Part shown: piece by piece, positions 17,631-25,031 of the stretch
Position numbering within the stretch: position 1 is the first letter of the stretch
How the letters are laid out: each line of letters opens with the position of its first letter
From: Pleomorphomonas carboxyditropha
Lineage (GTDB): Bacteria; Pseudomonadota; Alphaproteobacteria; Rhizobiales; Pleomorphomonadaceae
DNA: 48,044 nt
Reading direction: 5' to 3'
Assembly: GCF_002770725.1 (NCBI RefSeq)
Contig: NZ_NQVN01000029.1
Location: 1-48,044 of the forward strand
The notes under the pieces: model-generated
The model's database searches: none
The model's input: the letters and a program-made list of their open reading frames with translations, nothing else
Told to the model about the DNA's origin: nothing
Position numbers and translations under genes: made by a program

Positions 17631-18038
17631 TCACGCCCGCTTCAGCCGCTCCACCTCCTCCGGATGGCGATCGAGCAGGCGGAACAGGTTGACGACGGCC
17701 GGCGCGGGAACTACCTTTCCCGTCTCGTAGCGCGAGAAGGCGTTGTGGCCGCCGCCGGTGAGCCGGGAGGCTTCCACCTGGTTGAGCTTCAGCTTCTTGC
17801 GGATGCGACGCAGCTCCTCGCCGGCCGCCCGGCGCGCCGCCAGCACCAGCGCGTCGCCGGCCGCCGCGTAGCGTTCGGCGCTTTCGGCGTCATATTCGAT
17901 CTCGCCGCAGGCCGGACAGCGGAAGCCGGAGAGGCTCTCGACCTCGGCCGTGGCGCCGCGATAGTCGACCCGATGCGTCTCGCCCGAAAACGGCACCATC
18001 TCCGCGCCGGCATCGCAGCCAAGGCAAATTCGGCTCAT
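17631..18038 (-). CDS. mqsA: Type II antitoxin, MqsA family
   Basis: 135 residues. The N-terminal zinc-binding domain has two CxxC pairs (C5/C8 and C41/C44). The C-terminal Xre-type helix-turn-helix reads LRRIRKKLKLNQVEASRLTG through NAFSRYETGKVVPAPAVVNL. It binds MqsR and represses the operon. It overlaps mqsR by 4 nt, the toxin being first, as in the Escherichia coli mqsRA order. Confidence 0.9.
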   Translation of the reverse strand: MSRICLGCDAGAEMVPFSGETHRVDYRGATAEVESLSGFRCPACGEIEYDAESAERYAAAGDALVLAARRAAGEELRRIRKKLKLNQVEASRLTGGGHNAFSRYETGKVVPAPAVVNLFRLLDRHPEEVERLKRA

Positions 18039-18343
18039 GGATCCAACTCCTTGAACTGGATGACCGGCGCGCCATCGGCCCTGAGCGTCAGCTTGACGTA
18101 GGCTTGTCCGGCCGGCGTGTCGGCATGGTAGACATCCTGCCAGACGGCGCTGTCGGCATGGGTGGTCATCGACTTGTAGAGGCGGCGCGGGGTGAGCCGA
18201 CAGACCGCCTCGATCATTTCCGAAACGGTGAGGCCCATCCGTCTGCCGCCATCGAGCGCTGTTTTGGTGAAGGCTGCCGCCCGGTGTTGCCGGACGAGGA
18301 CGACGACCGCCGACAGATCATAATGGGCTGTCCGCTTCTCCAT
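18035..18343 (-). CDS. mqsR: Type II toxin, MqsR family mRNA interferase
   Basis: 102 residues. MEKRTAHYDLSAVVVLVRQH, then AAFTKTALDGGRRMGLTVSE and RLYKSMTTHADSAVWQDVYH match MqsR, a RelE-fold ribonuclease that cuts free mRNA at GCU sites. The conserved KSMTTHAD, VWQDVYH and VIQFKE blocks are present and the length is full, so the toxin looks intact. Confidence 0.92.
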   Translation of the reverse strand: MEKRTAHYDLSAVVVLVRQHRAAAFTKTALDGGRRMGLTVSEMIEAVCRLTPRRLYKSMTTHADSAVWQDVYHADTPAGQAYVKLTLRADGAPVIQFKELDP

Positions 18344-18351
18344 ATGAGGAT

Positions 18352-18366
18352 ATTACCCTTTGAGGG
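18352..18366. promoter_or_regulatory. MqsA-type operator
   Basis: TACCCT-TTG-AGGGTA, perfect 6-bp arms with a 3-bp centre, 9 nt upstream of the mqsR ATG. Its form is close to the AACCT-N3-AGGTT sites bound by E. coli MqsA. Confidence 0.75.
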
Positions 18367-18512
18367 TAGAAGTTCAAGGGCGAGCCAGTTTGTCAAACGG
18401 TTTGGTCGTTTCCTGTTGGCTTTGTCCCCTCGGGCAGGATTGCTTGGGCGAAGGGCGTTCAAAAACCCATCACCTGATCTGCGATGGTTCGCCTTGCCCG
18501 ACCTGAGAGGAG

Positions 18513-18697
18513 GCCGATATCGGCCGCGCGCCTCATTCTGCCCGAGGTCCTATGCCTTCGCATAGGATGACAATCTATAGATAGGACAACCCATAGATAG
18601 GATGACGATCTATTGTTCTGATTCCTATATATAATTCTGGCATCCTGCGCGAAGGCATAGGACCTCAGGCCGAAAAGGGCGAGGGGCGGATATAGGG
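18513..18697. repeat. Paired-palindrome repeat
   Basis: Left arm CTGCCCGAGG, TCCTATGCCTTCGCATAGGA, TGACAA (18537-18573). Right arm GGCATCCTGCGCGAAGGC, ATAGGACCTCAGGCC (18638-18671). Outer ends CCGATATCGGCCGCGCG and GGCGAGGGGCGGATATAGGG match those of 17433-17591. The remaining part of the gap 18367-18877 shows no gene. Confidence 0.8.
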
Positions 18698-18877
18698 CGC
18701 CGTTGAGCTGCCGATGCCGCTGTGACGCGGCTAACCCGCCGCGTTGCGACGTGACAAAACGCAGCCGACGGTCGGCTCGATGGAACCGGTAAGGCCTCTC
18801 CCGAATTTGCTTAGGGTGGTAGGTATTTATCGGGGGGAATTTTTCGGTCTCTCCGCCCTCTGTTAGGGAGAACATCC

Positions 18878-19036
18878 ATGACGCTCGGCACAATCCTGGT
18901 GATCGTCCTCATCCTGGTGCTTCTCGGCGCATTGCCGACCTGGTCGTACAGCTCGCGGTGGGGTTACGGCCCCAGCGGCGGCCTCGGACTGATCCTGCTG
19001 ATCATCATCATCCTGATGTTGATGGGACGGATCTAG
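18878..19036 (+). CDS. DUF3309 family small membrane protein
   Basis: 52 residues: two hydrophobic segments (LVIVLILVLLGALPTW and GLGLILLIIIILMLMGRI) joined by SYSSRWGYGPSGG. This matches DUF3309 mini-proteins, which are widespread in alpha- and other proteobacteria and of unknown function. ATG 18878 has AGGGAG 8 nt upstream. It is the last host-type gene before the phage-derived region. Confidence 0.85.
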   Translation: MTLGTILVIVLILVLLGALPTWSYSSRWGYGPSGGLGLILLIIIILMLMGRI

Positions 19037-19141
19037 CGCCTGGCTGTCCGGCGTTCGAGACGACCGGAAATGCCCGAATTTCTGCGCCGCCGCGACGGAA
19101 ACCCCGCCGCGGCGGCGCCGTGTTGAAAGCCTCGCCACCGC

Positions 19142-19170
19142 GAAAACCCCCCGCTGCCTAGAGTGCGGCA
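19142..19170 (+). promoter_or_regulatory. Bipartite array element, copy T (upstream of tail block)
   Basis: GAAAACC, 9 nt, CTAG, AGTGCGGCA. It fits the consensus GRAAACC-N8/9-YTAG-N5-GGC shared with the six array copies. It starts 47 nt upstream of the tail tubular protein A start codon. Confidence 0.6.
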
Positions 19171-19188
19171 CGGTTTTCGAGGTGGGTC

Positions 19189-19803
19189 ATGGCATCGACG
19201 GTTTCCATTTGCAATCTGGCCCTTGGCCATCTCGGCGCCGACAAGATCGACGCGCTCAGCGAGGCGAGCACCGAGGCGCGGGCCTGCAATCGCTTCTACG
19301 GGCAGACGCTCGACGCGCTGCTGGCCGCCGGGCCGCCCTGGCGGTTCGCCCGCCACGAGGCGGTGCTGGCCGAGGTGTCGGGGGTGGCTGCCGGCCGCTG
19401 GGCGCACGCCTACGCGCTGCCGGTCGATCTGCTGCGCGTGCGGGCGGTGCGGCCGGCCGACGGCGCGCTGGCCGGCGTGCTGCTGCCCGGCGATCTACGA
19501 GGGGCCGAGGACGGCTATCCGTATGAGCTTTTCGGCGATCGCCTGTTCACCGACCTGTCGCCGGCCGCCCTCCGCTACATCCGCCGGGTCGACGATCCCT
19601 CGAAGTTTCCGCCGCTGTTCGTCGAGGCACTGTCCTGGCACCTCGCGGCGCGGCTGGCCATGCCGCTGACGCGCGACGCCGGCCAGCGGCAGGCGGCCTT
19701 CCAGATGGCCCTGCAGACGCAGGCGGCGGCCAGCGCGGCCGACGCCAACGACGAGCGCAATACCGGCGGCTTTCTCTCCGACTACGAGCGGGTGCGGCAA
19801 TGA
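19189..19803 (+). CDS. Tail tubular protein A (T7 gp11-like)
   Basis: 204 residues, close to T7 gp11 in size. MASTVSICNLALGHLGADKI, EARACNRFYGQTLDALLAAG and PWRFARHEAVLAE are the typical N-terminal blocks of podoviral tail tubular protein A, which forms the adaptor ring between portal and tail nozzle. WAHAYALPVDLLRVRAV and FVEALSWHLAARLAMPLT are further family blocks. It begins the overlapping four-gene tail/core operon and overlaps the next gene by 4 nt (ATGA). No portal gene precedes it, which is unusual for this family. Confidence 0.9.
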   Translation: MASTVSICNLALGHLGADKIDALSEASTEARACNRFYGQTLDALLAAGPPWRFARHEAVLAEVSGVAAGRWAHAYALPVDLLRVRAVRPADGALAGVLLPGDLRGAEDGYPYELFGDRLFTDLSPAALRYIRRVDDPSKFPPLFVEALSWHLAARLAMPLTRDAGQRQAAFQMALQTQAAASAADANDERNTGGFLSDYERVRQ

Positions 19804-21896
19804 CGCTCCGGGCCTATCAGCCGGCCTTCGTCGGCGGCGAGCTGTCGCCGGCCCTCTGGGCGCGCGTCGACACCAAGAACTATTCGGTCGGCCTCAAGAC
19901 GGCGCTCAACCTGTTCATCCACGCCCACGGCGGGGCATCGAACCGCGCCGGCCTGGAGTTCGTCGGCGAGGTGAAGAACAGCGCCGACAGGACGCGGCTG
20001 ATCCCCTTCCAGTTCAACGAGGCGCAGGCCTACGTGATCGAGTTCGGCGAGGGCTCGCTGCGCTTCTGGCGCAACGGCGGGCTGATCCTGGCCGCCGGCG
20101 GCGGCGTCTACGAGCTCGCCTCGCCCTATGCCTCCGGCGATCTCGACGAGCTGGTGTTCGCCCAGGAAGCGGACGTGATGTACATCGTCCACCCCGACCA
20201 TCCGGTGAAGAAGCTTTCCCGCTACGCCGACAACAACTGGACGCTGACCGAGCCGACCTTCGCGCCGGCCATGACGGCGCCCGCCACGATCACGGCGGCG
20301 GTGCAGAGCAGCACCTCCGGCCAGACCGGCTACAAGGCGCACACCTATCGCTACAAGGTGGCGGCGGTCAGCGAGGCCACCGGCGAGGAGAGCCTGCCGT
20401 CCGGCGAGGCCTCCTGCGTCAACGATCTTTCCGTCGACGGCGGCATCAACCGCGTGTCGTGGACGGCGGTGACCGGCGCCTCCAAATACGTGGTCTACAA
20501 ATTCTCCAACGGCTCGTTCGGCTATATCGGCTCGACCACCGATCTCTACCTCGACGACGAGAACATCACGGCGGACACTTCCGACGGGCCGCAGATCGGC
20601 CGCAACCCGTTCTCCGGCGCCGGCAACTATCCGCGCGCCGTCACCTTCATCCAGCAGCGGCTGGCGCTCGCCTCCACCGACAGCGAGCCGCAGGCGGTCT
20701 ATCTCTCGCAGACCGCCAACTACGAGAATTTCGGCTACGCCTCGCCGGCGAAAGACAGCGACGCCATCACCTTCCGCATGCGGGCGCGGCAGGTCAACAT
20801 CGTCCGCTCGATGCTGGCCGCCCGCTACGGCCTGTTGCTGCTCACCTCGTCGGCCGAATGGGTGGTGACCGGCGGCTCGGCGTCGGACGCCATCACGCCC
20901 AGCGCCATCGTCATCGCCAACCAGGGCTATCGCGGCGCGGCGGCGGTGCAGCCGATCGCCGTCGGCGAGACGGTGCTGTTCGCCCAGCGCTCGGGCGGGG
21001 TGATCCGCGACTTCTCCTACAGCTACGGCGACGACGCCTGGGTGGGCAAGGACCTGACCATCATGAGCCGCCACCTGTTCGAGAACCGGTCGATCAAGGC
21101 CTGGGCCTACGCGCAGGCGCCGAGCTCCATCGTCTGGGTGGTGCTCGACGACGGCTCGCTGGTGTCGCTCACCTACATGAAGGAGCACGAGGTGTGGGCC
21201 TGGACGCGGCACGAGAGCGGCGCGGACGCTTCTTTCGAGGACGTGACCTGCATCGCCGAGAACGGCGAGGACGTGCCCTATTTCGTGGTCAACCGGACGA
21301 TCGACGGCGTGGCGAGGCGCTATGTCGAGCGGCTGCACAGCCGGGCCTTCGACCATGTCGAGGACGCCTTCTTCGTCGATTGCGGCCTGACCTATGCCGG
21401 CGCGCCGGTGAGCCATCTTTCCGGCCTGTCGCACCTCGAGGGGTGCGAGGTGGTGGCGCTCGCCGACGGCAACGTGGTGCGCGGCCTCAGGGTGGAAGGC
21501 GGCGCGGTGGCGCTGCCGGTGGCGGCCGGCAAGATCCACGTCGGCCTGCCCTATGCCGCCGCATTGCAGACGCTCGACCTCGATCTCGGCATGCTGAACG
21601 AGCTCGGCACGGTGCAGGGGCGCTTCAAGTCGGTGTCGAAGGTGGTGCTCAGGGTGGAGAAGACGCGCGGCATCTTCGTCGGCCCGAAGGACGAGGGCCG
21701 CGACAGCGACAAGATGGTGGAATTCAAGCAGCGCTCCACCGAGGCGTGGAACGAGGCGATCGGCCTCTACACCGGCGACATCGACATGACGCCGTCGGCC
21801 GACTGGAATCGCTCGGGCGGCCTCCACGTCAAGCAGTTCGACCCGCTGCCGATGTCCATCCTCGCCATCATGCCGGAGGTGACGCTTGGCCGCTGA
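19800..21896 (+). CDS. Tail tubular protein B / tail nozzle (T7 gp12-like)
   Basis: 698 residues. MTLRAYQPAFVGGELSPALW and YSVGLKTALNLFIHAHGGAS, then GLEFVGEVK, match the N-terminus of podoviral nozzle proteins. Beta-rich repeats follow (GEESLPSGEASC, SWTAVTGASKYVVYK resembling an Fn3/insertion domain at about 165-250). LLLTSSAEWVVTGG and VLFAQRSGGVIRDFSYSYG are conserved nozzle-core motifs. The protein forms the distal channel of the short tail. It looks intact. It overlaps the gp13-like gene by 11 nt. Confidence 0.9.
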   Translation: MTLRAYQPAFVGGELSPALWARVDTKNYSVGLKTALNLFIHAHGGASNRAGLEFVGEVKNSADRTRLIPFQFNEAQAYVIEFGEGSLRFWRNGGLILAAGGGVYELASPYASGDLDELVFAQEADVMYIVHPDHPVKKLSRYADNNWTLTEPTFAPAMTAPATITAAVQSSTSGQTGYKAHTYRYKVAAVSEATGEESLPSGEASCVNDLSVDGGINRVSWTAVTGASKYVVYKFSNGSFGYIGSTTDLYLDDENITADTSDGPQIGRNPFSGAGNYPRAVTFIQQRLALASTDSEPQAVYLSQTANYENFGYASPAKDSDAITFRMRARQVNIVRSMLAARYGLLLLTSSAEWVVTGGSASDAITPSAIVIANQGYRGAAAVQPIAVGETVLFAQRSGGVIRDFSYSYGDDAWVGKDLTIMSRHLFENRSIKAWAYAQAPSSIVWVVLDDGSLVSLTYMKEHEVWAWTRHESGADASFEDVTCIAENGEDVPYFVVNRTIDGVARRYVERLHSRAFDHVEDAFFVDCGLTYAGAPVSHLSGLSHLEGCEVVALADGNVVRGLRVEGGAVALPVAAGKIHVGLPYAAALQTLDLDLGMLNELGTVQGRFKSVSKVVLRVEKTRGIFVGPKDEGRDSDKMVEFKQRSTEAWNEAIGLYTGDIDMTPSADWNRSGGLHVKQFDPLPMSILAIMPEVTLGR

Positions 21897-22353
21897 GGTG
21901 GAAATCGTGCCGGCGCGCGGCAAGCACTGCCGATCGATCGCGAGACGGATGCGGGCGGCCGACGTGGCGGAGGTGTGGCGGTCGGGCCGGCTCGGGCCGG
22001 TGGCAGCGCTGCGCCGGTCGATGGACAACTCGACCGCCTTCACCGTGCTGATCGATGGGCGGCCGGAGATCATGTACGGCGTCGGCGACCTCAACGTTCT
22101 CGCCGGCATCGGCGGCGTTTGGCTCCTGGGCACGGACGCCATCACCCGAAACTGGCGCTGGTTCCTGAGGGCGACGGCCGAGGGGCTCCCCGGCCTGTTC
22201 ACCCGCCACGAGGTGCTGCGCAACGTGGTGGACCGGGACAACGCCGCGTCGATCCGCTGGCTCGGCTGGCTGGGCGCCGCGTTTCTCGGCGACATCGATA
22301 TCCATGGTCACCCGTTTGTTCTGTTCGAATTGAGGAGGCGCCGCGATGTGTGA
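21886..22353 (+). CDS. T7 gp13-like internal protein with GNAT fold
   Basis: 155 residues from TTG 21886, preceded by GGAGG. The pattern IVPARGKHCRSIARRMRAAD, then TVLIDGRPEIMYGVGDLNVL and WLLGTDAITRNWRWFLRA is the Phage_T7_Gp13 family, with the GNAT acyltransferase topology seen in many podophages. LRNVVDRDNAASIRWLGWLG is the late GNAT block. T7 gp13 helps assemble the internal core, though it is not itself found in mature particles. The gene overlaps both neighbours, so it is translationally coupled in the tail operon. Confidence 0.85.
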   Translation: MAAEVEIVPARGKHCRSIARRMRAADVAEVWRSGRLGPVAALRRSMDNSTAFTVLIDGRPEIMYGVGDLNVLAGIGGVWLLGTDAITRNWRWFLRATAEGLPGLFTRHEVLRNVVDRDNAASIRWLGWLGAAFLGDIDIHGHPFVLFELRRRRDV

Positions 22354-22858
22354 ATTGGGAACCGCGCTGATGATCGGCGGCACGCTCCTGAGCGGAGCCG
22401 GCCAGATCGCCAGCGCCAATGCTCAGTCTCAGGCCGCCAAATACAACGCCGAAGTGCAGCGGCAGAACGCCCAGCTCGCCGACCGGCAGGCGAAGAACGT
22501 GCTCGACGCCGGCACGCGCGAGGAGCAGAAGCAGAAGGCGATGACGAGCCAACTGATGGCCAAGCAGCAGGCCGCCATGGCCGCCAACGGCGTCGACACG
22601 ACGTTCGGCACGCCGCTCGACCTGATGGTGGATACGGCCAAGCAAGGCGCCATCGATGCCCTGACCATCCGCACCAACGCCTATCGGAATTACGACGACG
22701 TGCGCAACCAGGCCGTCAGCTATCGCAACCAGAGCGCCCTCTACGACATGGAGGCGAAGAACAGCCGCACGGCGGGGATACTCGGCGCATTCGGCTCGAT
22801 GGCCAGTGGGTTTGGCGGGGCGTATTCGAATTACGTGAAGATGAAGTCGATTCATTGA
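22346..22858 (+). CDS. Internal virion core protein (T7 gp14-like)
   Basis: 170 residues. The N-terminal hydrophobic glycine-rich MIGGTLLSGAGQIASANAQS and long coiled-coil AAKYNAEVQRQNAQLADRQA, then QKQKAMTSQLMAKQQAAMAA and GVDTTFGTPLDLM, are diagnostic of the gp14 family. In T7, gp14 leaves the particle first and forms a pore in the outer membrane as part of the ejectosome. It overlaps the gp13-like gene by 8 nt and ends the tail block. Confidence 0.88.
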   Translation: MCELGTALMIGGTLLSGAGQIASANAQSQAAKYNAEVQRQNAQLADRQAKNVLDAGTREEQKQKAMTSQLMAKQQAAMAANGVDTTFGTPLDLMVDTAKQGAIDALTIRTNAYRNYDDVRNQAVSYRNQSALYDMEAKNSRTAGILGAFGSMASGFGGAYSNYVKMKSIH

Positions 22859-22864
22859 CGCGAG

Positions 22865-22891
22865 GGGGCCGGCCAATTTGGGTCGGCCCTT
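22865..22891 (+). terminator. Hairpin after the tail block
   Basis: GGGGCCGGCC, AATTTG, GGTCGGCCC followed by TTAAG. A GC-rich stem directly after the gp14-like stop codon, with only a short T stretch; a plausible but weak intrinsic terminator. Confidence 0.45.
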
Positions 22892-22906
22892 AAGCCCGGT
22901 TCTGAA

Positions 22907-23013
22907 CTAGAGCATTTCCGGTGAAAACAGGTTCACCGGAAATGCTCTATCTCTTTGATTAGGCGCAATTTCGGACGCAAAACCGGTTCCCACTTTTGCT
23001 GAAATTGCTCTAG
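22907..23013. repeat. Rhizobial-type intergenic palindromic repeat (RIME-like)
   Basis: AGAGCATTTCCGGTGAA, short loop, TTCACCGGAAATGCTCT is an almost perfect hairpin. It is followed by GCAATTTCGGACGCAAAACC and by TTTGCTGAAATTGCTCTAG. This 107-bp layout is the common palindromic intergenic element of rhizobial genomes. It supports a Hyphomicrobiales host and shows that the gap between tail block and array has host-type DNA. Confidence 0.8.
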
Positions 23014-23068
23014 CGCCAGAGACGCGATCCGAAATTCTGTCTATGGAGGCTGTAATTGCTCTCCCAGC

Positions 23069-23713
23069 TTATGACTTGGTCTCGTTGACAACGCATTTGT
23101 TGCCATCCGCACTGATTTTCGTTGTCTGGCCAGATTTGCCAGGGAAGTCTTTGAACAGAGCATCTATCATGCATCGTGCGACCACGTTAAAGGATGAAGA
23201 CGATCCGCGACTTACAACGGTAGCCTCGTATATACGTTTCTTCGTTGATTTCTCGTCGATCCAAACCATAAGCTTTCTGGTATAAACAGAATAGCTGTAC
23301 GTGCTGGCGCCTACGATCCCGAAAGTAGGTGGAGTGTAGCTAGTTCCTGAATAGGTTCCGAAGCCGCCACCGCCGTAGACGGTGCCGCTGCTATAGGTCG
23401 TCCCTCCGCCCGTTTGTCCGAACACGGGTACACTGTCAATTTCTTGGTGGCCATTGTCTATACTGTAGGCGAACTGGACGTCTGTCGCCGCTTTATCGGA
23501 TTTGGACCATCCATTCTCAATTAGCTTTTGCGCAATTAAGTCTGCATATGATTTTGCCTCAAGACTTTCGCTGATAGGAGCAGTAGGCCGTATACTGAAG
23601 GTCTCGGGCTTTGTGATGTTATGGAATACTGTCGTTGTGCTATTGACAGTGACGCACCCAGCTAAGGCCGCAGACAGAGCAATGGTAACCAAAGCGCGCA
23701 GACTCGGCAGCAT
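23069..23713 (-). CDS. DUF4136-like lipoprotein
   Basis: 214 residues from ATG 23713 (GGGA 6-9 nt upstream; an ATG at 23719 is too close to it). A lipoprotein signal ends in LAGC, so it should be lipid-anchored. FSIRPTAPISESLEAKSYAD and LIAQKLIENGWSKSD followed by ATDVQFAYSI match the DUF4136 fold of envelope lipoproteins. A glycine/tyrosine-rich insert (GGGGFGTYSGTSYTPPTFG) interrupts it. Base composition is clearly lower in GC than the tail genes. Transcribed against the phage block; the function is unknown. Confidence 0.75.
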   Translation of the reverse strand: MLPSLRALVTIALSAALAGCVTVNSTTTVFHNITKPETFSIRPTAPISESLEAKSYADLIAQKLIENGWSKSDKAATDVQFAYSIDNGHQEIDSVPVFGQTGGGTTYSSGTVYGGGGFGTYSGTSYTPPTFGIVGASTYSYSVYTRKLMVWIDEKSTKKRIYEATVVSRGSSSSFNVVARCMIDALFKDFPGKSGQTTKISADGNKCVVNETKS

Positions 23714-24261
23714 TTGCATTCCCTAATGTGTTTATTGCATCTTTAAGGTGATCTGATCGGTTCTGGTTGATAGTCTTCACTGGAGATGACCAACGAGCCA
23801 ATGATCCGACTGTGTCATCCGATTATGCCGCCCAAAAAGTGAGGCGACAATGGGATGCAACCCTATTTGGTATAGGGGTGAATACGGCGTTGCTCGCTCG
23901 TGGAGTTTGCTGGCGAGACCCTATATCGGCCGTTCGCTCCGTTCTGCCCGAGGTCCTGCGCCTTCGCGCAGGATGACAGAAATATACATATGAAACAATT
24001 GCGTAGCCGCTCGCGGCTGCTCTTATAGGTTGTCATCCTGCGCGAAGGCGCAGGACCTCGGGACGAGAGGGCGAGCGGGTGGCATAAGGCTGCCCGGGAA
24101 ACGACGATGAGCGCCCTGCGGTGAAACTGCCGGCGCTGGTGGGACCGCCGCCCGCTCGGATGCGGGGCTTGGGAAGCCGATAATCCCGCGTTATCGGGAA
24201 TGGCACATAAGCCATGGCTATGCGGCAATTCCGATAAGTCATGGAAGGGCAAGCCGCCCGT
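23714..24261. other. Gap with one paired-palindrome repeat, no gene seen
   Basis: The only structure is the repeat at 23921-24090. The first 200 bp are A/T-richer and presumably hold the lipoprotein promoter on the minus strand. Confidence 0.5.
23921..24090. repeat. Paired-palindrome repeat
   Basis: Left arm CTGCCCGAGG, TCCTGCGCCTTCGCGCAGGA, TGACAG (23945-23979). Right arm TTGTCATCCTGCGCGAAGGC, GCAGGACCTCGGG (24030-24062). It is the only copy seen inside the phage-derived half of the window. Confidence 0.78.
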
Positions 24262-24846
24262 CTACCTCGGCGCGATCGGGCGCCAGGGGTGGAGAAGCGT
24301 GGCCGTTTCCGGCGCGTAGGCCCAATAGTGCCCCTGGAACGGCTGGTCGTGGTCGCGGCTGATCGGAACGCCGGTCAGGTGGCAGAGCAGCAACGTTCCG
24401 ACCCCGCCGTGGCCGACGATGGCGATGTCTCCCGCGGTCTTTTCGGCGATGATGGCGTCGAACGCGGCCCGCACCCTGTTCTGGGCGTCGACGGCGCGCT
24501 CCCAGCCCCTCACGGACTCTTCCGGCCTCTCGAAAAACCGGTTGGCGACTTCCTCGAACTCCGGGGGCGGCAGGAATCCGGTGGCGCTGCGGTCGTTCTC
24601 GTGCAGGCCGGGGTGCACGCCGACCGGCAGGCCATGGGCCGCCGCCAGAATGCCGGCCGCCTCGATCGCCTTGGTTTCGTCGCTCGCCCAGACCGACCTC
24701 ACGGCCCGCGCGTCCGGCCCATCGGCGAAAATCCTCATCCGCGCGATGCCCTTGTCGGACAGATGCCAGCGCGGCACCGGGCGGCCGGGATCGACCACCA
24801 CGTCCGGATGGGTGATGAAGAAGACGGTGCTCAAGGCAGGCTCCAT
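24262..24846 (-). CDS. Histidine phosphatase family protein with THP instead of RHG
   Basis: 194 residues from ATG 24846. The usual RHG at the N-terminus is replaced by FFITHPDVVVDPG: His13 is kept but Arg12 is Thr and Gly14 is Pro. Other family marks are present: VWASDETKAIEAA (55-67), LHENDR (81-86) and the second catalytic block IAIVGHGGVGTLL (H146). The branch with an ITHP motif occurs in alphaproteobacteria; its substrates are unknown, and loss of the phosphate-binding Arg may change or weaken activity. It is divergent from the first array gene, with element copy A between them. Confidence 0.82.
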   Translation of the reverse strand: MEPALSTVFFITHPDVVVDPGRPVPRWHLSDKGIARMRIFADGPDARAVRSVWASDETKAIEAAGILAAAHGLPVGVHPGLHENDRSATGFLPPPEFEEVANRFFERPEESVRGWERAVDAQNRVRAAFDAIIAEKTAGDIAIVGHGGVGTLLLCHLTGVPISRDHDQPFQGHYWAYAPETATLLHPWRPIAPR

Positions 24847-24951
24847 GAACGTTGCAAAGCTTCCGGTGTCCGGACGATGATCGCCGATTTCGCGGCGTCG
24901 GCAAAACGGGATCTTCGCGGCCGGCTCGATATCGGGAGGCCAGACCACCAC

Positions 24952-24979
24952 GGAAACCTCAAGTCCTTAGCGTCGGGCC
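24952..24979 (+). promoter_or_regulatory. Bipartite array element, copy A
   Basis: GGAAACC, 8 nt, TTAG, CGTCGGGCC. It starts 80 nt upstream of ATG 25032. The whole stretch 24942-25150 is nearly identical to 31588-31796 (three differences before the copies diverge). Confidence 0.7.
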
Positions 24980-25031
24980 GACAGCGTCGGACCGCCAAGG
25001 CGTCCTGGCGCGCGAGCGATGCGAGGACAAG

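Noticed and set aside
18800-18877. EcfG-type stress promoter before the DUF3309 gene
   Set aside because: GGAAC occurs upstream, but no CGTT follows at a proper distance.
19782-22295. 837-codon open frame antisense to the tail genes
   Set aside because: It is the mirror of a GC-rich coding region with high third-position GC. Its product is low-complexity (His/Arg/Asp/Gly-rich), and the sense strand carries clearly recognisable tail proteins.
615-24090. CRISPR array
   Set aside because: The repeats are isolated pairs of inverted hairpins kilobases apart, not direct repeats with regular spacers, and no cas gene is present.
24852-25031. Longer start for module A (60 more codons)
   Set aside because: The extension covers the bipartite element and its duplicated leader. 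Module B has the same ATG and identical leader but a different longer extension.
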